NCBI RefSeq assembly: GCF_019704555.1
Contig: NZ_AP024745.1
Coordinates: 9,573,501-9,637,500 of the forward strand
DNA: 64,000 nt
Direction: 5' to 3'
Source: Actinoplanes sp. L3-i22
Lineage (GTDB): Bacteria; Actinomycetota; Actinomycetes; Mycobacteriales; Micromonosporaceae
Under the pieces are notes generated by a model. That model saw nothing but the letters and a program-made list of their open reading frames with translations, was not told the DNA's origin and made no database searches. Below, in pieces: positions 32,501 through 43,026 of the stretch. The position numbers and the translations under genes are program-made. Within the stretch, counting starts at the first letter, position 1; each line of letters begins with the position of its first letter.

Positions 32501-34176
32501 TTGGCGACGCGGGCGAAGCGGTCCTTGAGGCCCTGACCGAAATCGGTCGGGGTGCCGGTGTGGTCGCTGATCAGTGCCGGGCCGGCGGCGCAGTCCCACG
32601 GGTTCCAGGTCCAGCCCAGGTAGCCGACCTCGTGCGCGTCCGCCCAGTCCATCAGGCCGTCGACGAACTTGTGGCCGCAGTCGTTCTCGCCGATCTCACT
32701 GAGCGTCAGCGGGACCTGCGCGGCCACCGGGGCGAGCTGCCGGTTCCAGCATTTCGCGCGGTCGCAGTCGTTGAAGTTGTACAGGTGGGCGGCGGCCGCC
32801 AGGTTGTTCAGCGGGTCGTTCGGCTTGTAGGTGAGCCACTGGCCGAGGTCGTTGGCGTAGGACAGCCCGCTGAGCATGATGATGTTGGTGGCGCCGGTGG
32901 CCCGGACCGCGTCGACCAGGGTCTGGAAGCCGGCGACCGGGTAGCCGATGCCCTCGCAGGTGCCGCCGTCGCGCCAGCACTTCCAGGCCGCGGTGGTGTT
33001 GCCGGCCGCCCGGTCCGGGAACGGCTCGTTGAACAGGTCGAGGATGACCGCGTCGTTGCCCCGGAACGTGGTCGCCACGTCGGTCCAGAACGTCGGCGCG
33101 TACTGCGCGTCCGGCATCGGCTTCTGGCAGGTGGCCTTGACGTCGGCGCAGGGCGACGAGTCGCCGGTGTACTCCCCGTAGCTCCAGTGCAGCTCGAGGA
33201 TCGGCGTGATCCCGTTCTTGACCAGCAGGTTCACGTAGTCCTTGACGGCGTCCCGGTACGGATCGCCGCCGACCTCGGGCACACTCGGGGTGCCCAGCCA
33301 GCACTCCTCGTTCAGCGGCACCCGGACGGCCCGGATCCGCCAGGCGCGCATGGCGGTGATCGAGGCCTGGTCCATCGGGCCTTCCCAGATGCCGTTGCCC
33401 TGGATGCAGGCGAACTCGCCGCCGGACCGGTTCACCCCGTAGAGCTGGTGCACCGCCCCGGAGCCGGTGACGATCTTGTTGCCGACCACCTTCAGCGCGG
33501 GCGCCGGAGCGGGGACGGCGGTGGACGGGTGCGGGGACGTGGACGCGTTCACGGCCGGCGGCACGATGCCGGCGGTGCAGTCCCGGCCGTTCAGGGTGAA
33601 CGCCGCCGGGACCGGGTTGCCGCTGGCCCACGTGCCGCTGAAGCCGAGGGTGGCCGACGCGTCGGTGGCCAGGGCGCCGCTCGCCGCGGTGACCCGGGTG
33701 CCGGACTGGTGCCACGTGCCGCCCCAGCCCTGGGTGACCTTCTGGCCGCCGTCCGGGAAGTCGAAGGCCAGCGTCCAGGAGTCGAGCGGGTCGCCGATGT
33801 TCTTGACGGTGACCTCGCCCTGGAAGCCGCCGAGCCACTGCTCGCCGACCTTGTAGCTGACGATGCAGCTGGGGCCGGAGGCGAGCGCCCGGGGCAGCGT
33901 CACGGCCAGGCCGCCGACCACGATCACGGCGGCGAGCAGGGCCATCGCCCGGTTCGAGAGCGGCAGCCGCGAATGCCGCCGCCCATCAAAAATACGCCTA
34001 AATCCCGAAAAACGGGAAAAATCCGGCAGCCCCAGCCAGCGGCCGAAGCCGCCCAGCCCGCCGCCCAGCAAGCGCCCGAAGCCGCCCAGCCCGCCGCCCA
34101 GCCAGCGGCCGAAGCCGCCCAGCCAACGACCGAAACCGCTGAGCGAGCGCCCCGAGCCGCTCAGCCAGTCGCTCAT
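32497..34176 (-). CDS. Secreted GH5 cellulase with CBM2
   Basis: A 559-residue protein from ATG 34176. Residues about 76-98 are a signal anchor ('MALLAAVIVVGGLAVTLPRALA'). A family-2 cellulose-binding module follows (about 102-205; 'SCIVSYKVGEQWLGGFQGEV', Trp-rich), then a Pro/Ser/Thr linker, then a GH5 catalytic domain with acid/base Glu in 'ILDLFNEPFPD' and nucleophile Glu in 'LTLSEIGEND'. It cleaves cellulose. The 75 residues before the signal are unusual 'FGRWLGG' repeats; a TTG at 34326 that overlaps the upstream stop (TTGA) or a start just before the signal are alternatives. Confidence 0.88.
   Translation of the reverse strand: MSDWLSGSGRSLSGFGRWLGGFGRWLGGGLGGFGRLLGGGLGGFGRWLGLPDFSRFSGFRRIFDGRRHSRLPLSNRAMALLAAVIVVGGLAVTLPRALASGPSCIVSYKVGEQWLGGFQGEVTVKNIGDPLDSWTLAFDFPDGGQKVTQGWGGTWHQSGTRVTAASGALATDASATLGFSGTWASGNPVPAAFTLNGRDCTAGIVPPAVNASTSPHPSTAVPAPAPALKVVGNKIVTGSGAVHQLYGVNRSGGEFACIQGNGIWEGPMDQASITAMRAWRIRAVRVPLNEECWLGTPSVPEVGGDPYRDAVKDYVNLLVKNGITPILELHWSYGEYTGDSSPCADVKATCQKPMPDAQYAPTFWTDVATTFRGNDAVILDLFNEPFPDRAAGNTTAAWKCWRDGGTCEGIGYPVAGFQTLVDAVRATGATNIIMLSGLSYANDLGQWLTYKPNDPLNNLAAAAHLYNFNDCDRAKCWNRQLAPVAAQVPLTLSEIGENDCGHKFVDGLMDWADAHEVGYLGWTWNPWDCAAGPALISDHTGTPTDFGQGLKDRFARVAN
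34033..34140 (-). repeat. 33-bp tandem repeats in the cellulase 5' region
   Basis: Three 33-bp units start at 34033, 34066 and 34099 (unit pattern cagccagcggccgaagccgc...), with decayed copies on both sides. The 33-nt period keeps frame and encodes G-G-F-G-R-W-L-G type repeats ahead of the cellulase signal anchor. Confidence 0.75.
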
Positions 34177-34322
34177 CAAGCCGAGGAGCCCCACCGCCCG
34201 CACCCGCCCGGAAAGCACCCCCCACCGCCGCGCGACGATGGTCAACGGGTCGGGCAGAGCGCTCACCCGATCCCCGAGAGCTTTCAGGCGGTCGAGCAGA
34301 GCGACGAGAGGGTCGGGCAGCG

Positions 34323-35054
34323 TCAAGCCGCGATCCGGGCACGCAACGCCGCCACCCCACTGCCGGACAGCTCGTCCAGCACGACGGGACGGCCGGTCAG
34401 CGCCAGCATCAGCGCCTCCCCACTCCCCCGCACGGTCAGCAGCCCCTGACCGCCCTCCCAGTCCAGGTCCTCGGCGAGGAACCGCAACCCGTCCAGCCGG
34501 CCGCGCGGCACGAACGAGCCGCGCGCCTTCGGGCTGATCAGGAACTCCAGTGAGAGCAGCATCCGCTCGGGGACCAGGTCGCGGGTCAGGCCGAGCGGGC
34601 GGCAGATGTCCTGCCCGTGCACCTGCAGGTCGGTGAGCTGCCCGAGCGGGCCGACGACCGGCGGGCTGAAGGCGAACTCGGCGTTGAACCGCAGCTGCCG
34701 GCCGATCTCGTCGGCGGTCAGGGCGAGCGCCAGGTCGCGGACCAGGTCGGCGTTGGCCCGGTGCACCCGGAAGCCGTGCCGGAGCACGGCCGGGACGATC
34801 CGCCGGGCGCCGAGCTGCCACGGTGAACAGAGGTGGGCGGCGACCTCGTGCACGGTCCAGCCTGCACAGAGGCTGGGCGTGTGCAGCTCGCTGGGCTTCA
34901 ACGACTCGATCAGCTCCGCCATCCGGCGGCGCTCATCGGCGATCATCGACACCATGTCCACGGTGGACAAGTTACCGTGCGAGGCTGGCACGCTACGGAA
35001 ATGCCCTGTTAATTCGGCCTGCCAATCTCGACCGGGCGCCACCACCTGTGCCAT
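34323..35054 (-). CDS. DinB-fold mycothiol-dependent maleylpyruvate isomerase family protein
   Basis: A 243-residue protein if started at ATG 35054; an internal GTG (34961) or TTG just before it is also possible. The start of the helical bundle, 'MIADERRRMAELIESLKPSE', with 'LCAGWTVHEVAAHLCSPWQL' holding the metal-ligand His, is typical of DinB/MDMPI proteins of mycothiol-producing actinobacteria. The second half ('GRPVVLDELSGSGVAALRAR') is the family's C-terminal region. Substrate unknown. The possible TTGA overlap with the cellulase start suggests coupling. Confidence 0.82.
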   Translation of the reverse strand: MAQVVAPGRDWQAELTGHFRSVPASHGNLSTVDMVSMIADERRRMAELIESLKPSELHTPSLCAGWTVHEVAAHLCSPWQLGARRIVPAVLRHGFRVHRANADLVRDLALALTADEIGRQLRFNAEFAFSPPVVGPLGQLTDLQVHGQDICRPLGLTRDLVPERMLLSLEFLISPKARGSFVPRGRLDGLRFLAEDLDWEGGQGLLTVRGSGEALMLALTGRPVVLDELSGSGVAALRARIAA

Positions 35055-35065
35055 CGGACCGGCCC

Positions 35066-35482
35066 CTACGCCCCGACGAAGATGCAGAAGGTGTGGCCCG
35101 CCGGATCGGCGTAGACGCGCAGCGGCTCCTCGTCGTCGTCGCTGCGGTCGAAACGCATGACGGCGCCCAGGCTCAGGGCCCGCTCGTGCTGCCGGTTCAG
35201 CTCCTCGACCGACTCGACGGCGGTGTCCAGGTGCATCTGCTGCGGGACCGTGCCGTCCGGCCAGGTGGTCGGCTTCAGCCCGGGCTCCTGCTGGAAGGCC
35301 AGCCGCACCCCGCCGGCACCGACCAGGACCAGCCAGTCGCGGCCCTTCTCGTCGTCCGCCCCGGGCGCGGGCGGCTCATCGCCGGGCCGGTACGCCAGCC
35401 CGAGCAGGCGGCGGTAGAACTCGGCCAGGCCGCGCGCATCCGGCGTGTCGAGCACGATCGACTGCAGCTTCGGAAAGCCCAT
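35066..35482 (-). CDS. VOC (glyoxalase-fold) family protein
   Basis: A 138-residue protein with the two beta-alpha-beta-beta-beta halves of the vicinal-oxygen-chelate fold: 'LQSIVLDTPDARGLAEFYRR' opens the first and 'MHLDTAVESVEELNRQHERA' the second, ending 'YADPAGHTFCIFV' with the usual Glu-position variant. Probably a metal-dependent lyase, dioxygenase-like or resistance protein; substrate unknown. Strong ribosome binding site GGAGGGGGAG before ATG 35482. Confidence 0.85.
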   Translation of the reverse strand: MGFPKLQSIVLDTPDARGLAEFYRRLLGLAYRPGDEPPAPGADDEKGRDWLVLVGAGGVRLAFQQEPGLKPTTWPDGTVPQQMHLDTAVESVEELNRQHERALSLGAVMRFDRSDDDEEPLRVYADPAGHTFCIFVGA

Positions 35483-35619
35483 CTCTCCCCCTCCGCGATG
35501 AGACGGCCACCGTACTACCCCCGGATGACAGCCAGAATGCCAACCGGGCCGCGTTCCACTCGCGGTCCGCTCATCCCGGCCTCAATGCCGCTTTTGTACG
35601 AGGTCAGCCCCCGCCCGCC

Positions 35620-36132
35620 TCATCGGGTCGCGGCGAGGATCACCAGCAGCGGCACCACCCGCTCCCCGGGGATCGTGTACTGCCCGCGGGCGAGCGTCCG
35701 CAGCCAGCCGGCCGACACGAGCTGCCGCAGGTGGTGGTAGACCTGCCCGGTCGTGCCCAGCTCGGTGTCCTCGGCCAGTTCGGCGGCCCCGCGCGTACCG
35801 GAAATGATCTTTTGAAGTAACCGCAACCGAACCGGATGGCCGACCGCGGAGAGCACCGGCGCGGTCTCGGTCCAGTCGATCTCGAGCAGGTCGTCGAGCA
35901 TCCGTCCGTACTGCCAGTCGTAGTGCTCGCCGGTGGGCAGGTCGACCGTGCCGGTGAAGAGGACACCACCGGTGGTGTCGGCGACCTTGGCACGCAGCCC
36001 CTCCAGCGCCCAGAAGGTCTCGGCATGCACCGGGTCGGCAGTCGGCTCAGGCGTGGACTTGGCGGCCTGCTCGACCAGGTCGGCCACGACGCGTTCGAGG
36101 GCGGAAAGGCGTTCACTCAGGTCATCACTCAT
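35620..36132 (-). CDS. ArsR-type winged-helix regulator
   Basis: A 170-residue protein from ATG 36132. After an N-terminal helical part, the winged helix is at about residues 100-160: 'VLSAVGHPVRLRLLQKIISG' then 'ELGTTGQVYHHLRQLVSAGW' and 'LARGQYTIPGERVVPLLVIL'. This is the ArsR/HTH_20 pattern. No metal-binding Cys pair is seen, so the signal is unknown. A palindrome lies 9 nt upstream of its start and it is divergent from a secreted peptidase gene; it probably controls both. Confidence 0.85.
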   Translation of the reverse strand: MSDDLSERLSALERVVADLVEQAAKSTPEPTADPVHAETFWALEGLRAKVADTTGGVLFTGTVDLPTGEHYDWQYGRMLDDLLEIDWTETAPVLSAVGHPVRLRLLQKIISGTRGAAELAEDTELGTTGQVYHHLRQLVSAGWLRTLARGQYTIPGERVVPLLVILAATR

Positions 36133-36140
36133 AAACCCAA

Positions 36141-36160
36141 AATTACGAAGGTACGTAATT
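36141..36160. promoter_or_regulatory. Palindromic operator of the ArsR-type regulator
   Basis: AATTACG-aaggta-CGTAATT: perfect 7-bp arms, 6-nt centre. It is AT-rich in very GC-rich DNA and sits just upstream of the regulator's start in the divergent intergenic region, the usual place of an autoregulatory operator. Confidence 0.65.
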
Positions 36161-36277
36161 CCCGTCCAGCCCATTTCACGATGTGCACGCGCGACATTAG
36201 GGGACGATCCCGATGGGCAGCGACCTTGCCCGGCGGAACGATGAATCGGCAGTCGTCACTGGAGCCGAGGAGTCGAG

Positions 36278-37654
36278 ATGCAGCTGTCCGCCCTGATCAC
36301 CGCGCTCACGCTGGCCGTCGGCCCGGTGCCCGCGCACCCGGCGCCCGGCCTGGACTGGGGTGCGTGCCCGGACGACCTGCCCGGGACGCCGCCGAGCGCG
36401 GCGGTCACCTGCGCCACGCTGACCCTGCCGGTCGACTGGGCCGATCCGCACGGGCCGACGTTCGGCATGGTGGTCGCGAAGCGGTTCGCGCGGGGGGCGC
36501 GGGCCGGGACGCTGGTCTTCGGGCCGGGCGGGCCCGGGGACTCCGGGGTCGACCGGGTGCGCAAGGGCGACCGGTTCAGCGACGAGCAACTGGACCGGTT
36601 CGACATCGTGAGCTTCGACCCCCGTACCGTCAAGCGATCGGCCGCGCCCACCTGCGTGCCGGAACCGGACCGCCCACCTGTCGTTCTTCACGACCCGGCG
36701 GAGTTCGCCGCCGCGGTGACCACCAACCGGGCCTACTGGGACCGGTGCCGGGCGAGCAGCCCGGTCTTCGCCAATGCCGACTCGGTGACGATCGCGCGGG
36801 ATCTGGACGCGCTGCGGCAGGCCCTCGGCGAGCGGCGGTTGACGTTCCACGGCAGCTCCTACGGGACGCTGCTGGGCGAGATGTACGCGGAGCGGTTCCC
36901 CGACCGGGTGCGCGCGATCGTGCTGGAGAGCGCCTTCGACCACGACCTGCCGCTGACCGATTTCGTCCGCTCCGAGGCGGCCGGGGCGCAGGACGCCTTC
37001 GACCAGTTCGTGGCGTGGTGCGACCGGGCCACCGCGACCGAGTGTGTGCTGCACGGCACCGATGTCCGGGGCACCTGGCGGTCGATCCTGCGGGACGCCG
37101 ACGCCGGCCGGTACGCGCCGCTGACGTCGTTCGAGGTCGCGGCGCTGCCGATGGCGCTGACCCCGCAGTGGGGCCGGCTGGCCGGCACGATCCGGGATCT
37201 CGCGGACGGGACCGCCCCGAAGCCGCCGAACCTGGACGTGGCCGCCGGGGTGTTCTGCGCGGACTTTCCGGCGGACGTGCGCGACTTCACGGCGTACCGA
37301 AGGCTCGTGGGGATCGCGGCGAAGGCCGCGCCGGATGTCCGTTACGGAGCAGCGCTGCTCGCGATCCGGACCTGCCTGGGCTGGCCGCAACCGATCGCGA
37401 ATCCGCCGCATCGGCTGGCGGTGCACACCCGGACGCCGCTGCTGGTGTTCAACGCCGTGCACGATCCGCGGACGCCCTACCCCTGGGCCCGGCACGTGGC
37501 GGCCGAGCTGGGGCGCAGCGGGCGGCTGGTCACCTACCTGGGCTCGGGGCACGGGCAGTATCAGGCCAGTGGGTGCACGACCGCGGTGATCGACCGCTAC
37601 CTGATCGACCTGACCGTGCCGCCGCCGGGCACGACCTGCCCGGACATCTCCTGA
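36278..37654 (+). CDS. Secreted TAP-like alpha/beta hydrolase (peptidase)
   Basis: A 458-residue protein. A short signal peptide (residues 1-19, 'MQLSALITALTLAVGPVPA') precedes the hydrolase with oxyanion motif 'FGPGGPGDSGVD', nucleophile 'FHGSSYGTLLGEMYAERFP' (Ser in GSSYG), acid in 'NAVHDPRTPYPWA' and His in 'GSGHGQYQASGC'. The C-terminal half is the TAP-like domain of Streptomyces tripeptidyl aminopeptidases. It likely trims peptides outside the cell. It is divergent from the ArsR-type gene. Confidence 0.88.
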   Translation: MQLSALITALTLAVGPVPAHPAPGLDWGACPDDLPGTPPSAAVTCATLTLPVDWADPHGPTFGMVVAKRFARGARAGTLVFGPGGPGDSGVDRVRKGDRFSDEQLDRFDIVSFDPRTVKRSAAPTCVPEPDRPPVVLHDPAEFAAAVTTNRAYWDRCRASSPVFANADSVTIARDLDALRQALGERRLTFHGSSYGTLLGEMYAERFPDRVRAIVLESAFDHDLPLTDFVRSEAAGAQDAFDQFVAWCDRATATECVLHGTDVRGTWRSILRDADAGRYAPLTSFEVAALPMALTPQWGRLAGTIRDLADGTAPKPPNLDVAAGVFCADFPADVRDFTAYRRLVGIAAKAAPDVRYGAALLAIRTCLGWPQPIANPPHRLAVHTRTPLLVFNAVHDPRTPYPWARHVAAELGRSGRLVTYLGSGHGQYQASGCTTAVIDRYLIDLTVPPPGTTCPDIS

Positions 37655-37706
37655 AATTTACTGAAAGAGGAAACGCTTATGCCGGGATAACGGCTCACCG
37701 TGTTCG

Positions 37707-38429
37707 ATGAGCGGCATGGACCACAGCGCAACCCTGTCCGCTCCGGCCCGTCGCGCGCGCCGGATCGTGGGCGCCGGCCTGGCCACCCTCGCCGTCGCCG
37801 TCGTCGCGATCACGCCGTTCCGCATCCTGGTGCGAATGCTGAGCCTGCCGCTGCAGCATCCGAGCCGGCAGGTCTGGCTGACCACGCTGAACGGGATCAT
37901 GCTGGTCATGGTGGTCCTGCTGCCGGTGGCCGCGGTGACGGCCGGCGCGCTGGCCGGGTGGCGCCGGTCCACCGGGCGGCCGGCGGCGTGGCGGTCGTCG
38001 CTGGCCGAGGTCGCGATGGTCTACGGCACGCTGCCGTGGGTCTGGTACATCCTGCTGCCCGGTCTCGAACCCGGCAAGATCGGGCAGGTGAGCCTGGTGC
38101 CGCTGCGGGACCTGCAGGCCCAGGTCGCGGACGGCGCGGTCGGCCAGATCGTCGGCAACCTGCTGGTCTTCGCGGCGCTCGGGTTCTTCGTGCCGCTGCG
38201 GTTCCCGGCGCTGGCGTCGGTGACACGGGTCCTGGCGCTCGCCGCGGGCTGCTCGATCCTGGTCGAGACCCTGCAGTACGTCCTGCGCCTGGACCGGGTC
38301 TCGTCGATCGACGACGTGCTGCTCAACGCGGCCGGCGCCGGGCTCGCCGCGCTGGTCTCCCGGCCGTGGTGGGGTGCCCCGGTCCTGCCGCCGGGCACGA
38401 GCGTGCCCGGCGGTGCGGGTCGGGCCTAG
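37707..38429 (+). CDS. VanZ-family membrane protein
   Basis: A 240-residue protein with about six membrane helices. The VanZ-like part is residues about 120-225, with 'VSLVPLRDL', 'GNLLVFAALGFFVPLRFP', 'VETLQYVLRLDRVSSIDDVLLN' and 'NAAGAGLAALV'. VanZ-like proteins can raise teicoplanin tolerance but most are of unknown role in the envelope. ATG at 37707. Its stop shares CTAG with the convergent Nudix gene. Confidence 0.87.
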   Translation: MSGMDHSATLSAPARRARRIVGAGLATLAVAVVAITPFRILVRMLSLPLQHPSRQVWLTTLNGIMLVMVVLLPVAAVTAGALAGWRRSTGRPAAWRSSLAEVAMVYGTLPWVWYILLPGLEPGKIGQVSLVPLRDLQAQVADGAVGQIVGNLLVFAALGFFVPLRFPALASVTRVLALAAGCSILVETLQYVLRLDRVSSIDDVLLNAAGAGLAALVSRPWWGAPVLPPGTSVPGGAGRA

Positions 38430-38976
38430 GACTCCGTACGCGCGGCGGCCAGCAGCCCGGCCACCGCGGCCGCGTTGGTGATCTCGCCACGCAGCACCAT
38501 GGCGACCGCCTCGTCGAGGCCGATCCGGATGACCTCCAGGTCGGCCTCCTCGTCGTGCCGGGCGAAACGTTCCGCGTCCGGCACGGCCGCGAGATCGCGG
38601 GCCAGGTAGATCAGCACGTGCTCGGTGCTGAACCCGGGCGAGGTGTGCACCTCGACCAGCTTCTCCATCCGGCCGGCGGTGAGGTCGGCCTCCTCGGCCA
38701 GCTCGCGGGCCGCGGTCAGCGCCGGGTCCTCGCCGTCGACGTCGCGCAGGCCGGCCGGCAGCTCCCAGATCCGGGCGCCGAGGGCGTGCCGGTACTGCTT
38801 GATCAGCACCACCCGGCCGTCGTCGTCGAGCGCGACCACCACGACCGCGCCCTTGTTACGGACCACGTCGCGCTTGGCCGTGCCGCCGTCCGACATGGTC
38901 ACCTCGTCGGTGACCACGTCGAAGATCGGGCCGCGGTAGCGCTCCACCGAGCCGACGGTCTCGTGCTCGAAGCCCA

Positions 38977-38977
<1 letters not shown>
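38426..38977 (-). CDS. Nudix hydrolase, ADP-ribose pyrophosphatase type
   Basis: A 183-residue enzyme. The Nudix box runs from 'AGLRDVDGEDPALTAARELAEEADL' (Gly, then REL-EE) and is complete; the preceding 'VVVVALDDDGRVVLIKQYRH' and 'WELPAG' are typical for ADP-ribose pyrophosphatases. It hydrolyses ADP-ribose or similar nucleoside diphosphates. It follows pyrG with a TGATG overlap, as its mycobacterial counterpart Rv1700 follows pyrG (Rv1699). Confidence 0.93.
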
Positions 38978-40734
<1,757 letters not shown>

Positions 40735-40788
40735 TCACCGTAACACTGATTGCCCGGCACGCCACGTTCGGGCTGGTCGGCGTGCGTG

Positions 40789-43026
40789 TCAACCGGCCGG
40801 TTCGGTCACTGTCCGTTGATCGCCGTCGGCTTTGCGCAACCGCGGGCCGCCCGGGCCCTCGGTCACGCCCGGCGGCGGGGTGCGGTCCGCGGCGTGCAGC
40901 AGCACCCGTAACGCGGTCAGCACGGCGATCGGGACGGCGGTCGCGGCGGCCGCGCCGGCCACCCCGAGCGCGGTCCCACCGAAGATCCCGGCGGTGACCG
41001 ACGCCACCACCGTGCCGGCCACCGCGGCCCGGATGGCGGGGTGCAGGCCGTACACCCGGTTGAGCCCGCCCCACGGGGAGAACTGACCGAACACCAGCAT
41101 CACCGCGCCGGCCAGGGCGAGCAGGCTGAGCGGGCTGTCCAGCAGCGCCTGCCCGTTCGAGGCGGCGGCGCGCTGCATCGCCGGACCGGCCGTACCGCCG
41201 CCCAGCGCGGTCAGGAACCGGCCCAGCGTGCCCTGCTCCAGGGCGGCCCGGTGCAGGTCGAACGCGGCGAAGCTGGCGGTCACCGCGACCGCGCCGAGCG
41301 CCGACCAGGCCACCCGAGGGAACGTCAGCCAGCCGCCGGAGCTCATCGCCGCGGCCACGCACACCCCGGCGGTGACCGCGATCGCGCCGACCGGGTCGGC
41401 CCCCAGGAACGGGCTGCCGACCATCACCACGCCCAGGCCGCCGAAGAGCACCATGACGACCGGCCGCCAGGTCTTGCCCACCCACTGGGCCAGGCAGCCG
41501 GCGGCGAGCAGCAGCGCGGCGATGAAGACGCCCAGCCCCACGCTGCCCAGCCCGGCGTAGCGCACCCCGTGCGTGGCCGCGTAGCCCGCCACGCCGTTCA
41601 GCTGGAGCCGGGCCCCGGTCAGCAGGTCCACGACGATCACGACGGCGCTCAGGGCCGCGGTCGCGCCCATCGGCCACAGGGTCATCCGGTAGCGCGGGGC
41701 CAGCCGGACCGCGAGCGTGCCGATCACCATCAGGGCGAACGTGGCGCCGCCGAACATCCAGGCCGGGTGATCGGCGCTCCACCACGGCGCCACGTCGGCG
41801 ACCAGCGCCGCCGGGATCGCCAGCGAGGCCGCGATCAGCGCCGCCTCCAGCACCGCCACCAGCCGTGGCGGGGGCAGCGGCAGGGCGGCCGGGCCGGCGT
41901 GCCGGCGGGCCCGCATCAGCACCGGCACCAGCGCGGCGTAGAGCAGCATCTGGACGCCGGCCAGCACCGCGAAGAAGATCGAGGCCACCCCGTGCTGGGC
42001 GATCGCGCGCTGGTCGGCGTCGTTGCGGCCCTGCATCGCCGCGGCCGGGTCGGCCGGGCGGCCGGTCGAGACGGTCGCGGCGTACCCGGCGAAGAGCTTC
42101 TCCGGGGGCGCCTTGCCGAGCACCGCCAGCACGGTCGGGGCCAGGTCGATCAGCTGCAGGTAACCCTCGCGGCCGGTGCCGGCCGAGGTCAGCCAGCCGC
42201 CGTCCCAGCCCTCGCCCTCGGCGATCGCGACGTGCAGCCGGGAGGTGGTGTCGGTGTCCGCGATCCCGGCGATCAGCATCGTCGACCGCTCCGGGCGGGC
42301 CGCCAGGACCCGGGCCAGGATCCGGTCGGCGGCCTCGACCGCGGCCTGCCGCTCGGCCCCGGTGCCGGTGATGGTGCCCAGGTCGACGACGCTCAGCACG
42401 CACTCGGAGAGCAGCTTCGCCGGCTCGGCGGGCAGGGCCTCGGCGTACTGGTCGACGCGGCCGAACGGGCGGGCGGCGGCGACCGCGGCGTTCGGGCCGA
42501 TCGCCACCGTGCAGCGGACCGACTCGGCCAGGGCGCCGGGGGTGGTGCCGTACGGAAGCTTGTCCTGATTCGTGCGGACCACGGTGTTCTGCGCGGTCAC
42601 GTTCGCGCCGATCGCGTCCGGCCGGGTCACCTCCGGCGAGACGACCGGGCAGCGACCGGGCACCGCCCGGGTGTCCCAGGCCGCGTAGTTCCCGGCGCCG
42701 AGGGTCAGCCAGCCGTCCGCCGGGCAGGTCACCTGATGCGCCGAGCGCACCGACAGCCAGCCGGTCGAGCCCTTGGCCGCCTCCTGCCACAGCGCCGGCG
42801 TGCGCTGCGGGTCGAGATCGTCCCAGCGCAGGCCGGCCGCGGCGGCGACCACCACGTAGTCGGCGGTGCCGCGCACGTCCTGCCCGCCCGGCCGGATCGT
42901 CAGCCCGATCAGGCTGGCCACCGCGACCAGGACGACGAGCAGGGTCGGCACCCAGACGGCGGCGCTTCGCCCCCGCGGCGTGCCCGGCGGACGAACCCGC
43001 CGAATCCGGTCCAGCCTGCCGCTCAC
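40789..43026 (-). CDS. Large envelope membrane protein with phosphatase-like ectodomain
   Basis: A 745-residue protein. One helix (about 24-44) leads to an extracytoplasmic domain (45-340) resembling alkaline-phosphatase-like folds ('TADYVVVAAAAGLRWDDLDP', 'VLVIAGIAD'-like 'STMLIAGIADTDTTSRLHVA', 'LQLIDLAPTVLAVLG'), followed by about ten membrane helices. It belongs to a conserved actinobacterial family without assigned function. The C-terminal tail is charged. Its ATG overlaps the stop of the glycosyltransferase gene by 4 nt. Position among murJ and transferases suggests a role in wall or lipid-linked glycan assembly. Confidence 0.78.
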   Translation of the reverse strand: MSGRLDRIRRVRPPGTPRGRSAAVWVPTLLVVLVAVASLIGLTIRPGGQDVRGTADYVVVAAAAGLRWDDLDPQRTPALWQEAAKGSTGWLSVRSAHQVTCPADGWLTLGAGNYAAWDTRAVPGRCPVVSPEVTRPDAIGANVTAQNTVVRTNQDKLPYGTTPGALAESVRCTVAIGPNAAVAAARPFGRVDQYAEALPAEPAKLLSECVLSVVDLGTITGTGAERQAAVEAADRILARVLAARPERSTMLIAGIADTDTTSRLHVAIAEGEGWDGGWLTSAGTGREGYLQLIDLAPTVLAVLGKAPPEKLFAGYAATVSTGRPADPAAAMQGRNDADQRAIAQHGVASIFFAVLAGVQMLLYAALVPVLMRARRHAGPAALPLPPPRLVAVLEAALIAASLAIPAALVADVAPWWSADHPAWMFGGATFALMVIGTLAVRLAPRYRMTLWPMGATAALSAVVIVVDLLTGARLQLNGVAGYAATHGVRYAGLGSVGLGVFIAALLLAAGCLAQWVGKTWRPVVMVLFGGLGVVMVGSPFLGADPVGAIAVTAGVCVAAAMSSGGWLTFPRVAWSALGAVAVTASFAAFDLHRAALEQGTLGRFLTALGGGTAGPAMQRAAASNGQALLDSPLSLLALAGAVMLVFGQFSPWGGLNRVYGLHPAIRAAVAGTVVASVTAGIFGGTALGVAGAAAATAVPIAVLTALRVLLHAADRTPPPGVTEGPGGPRLRKADGDQRTVTEPAG

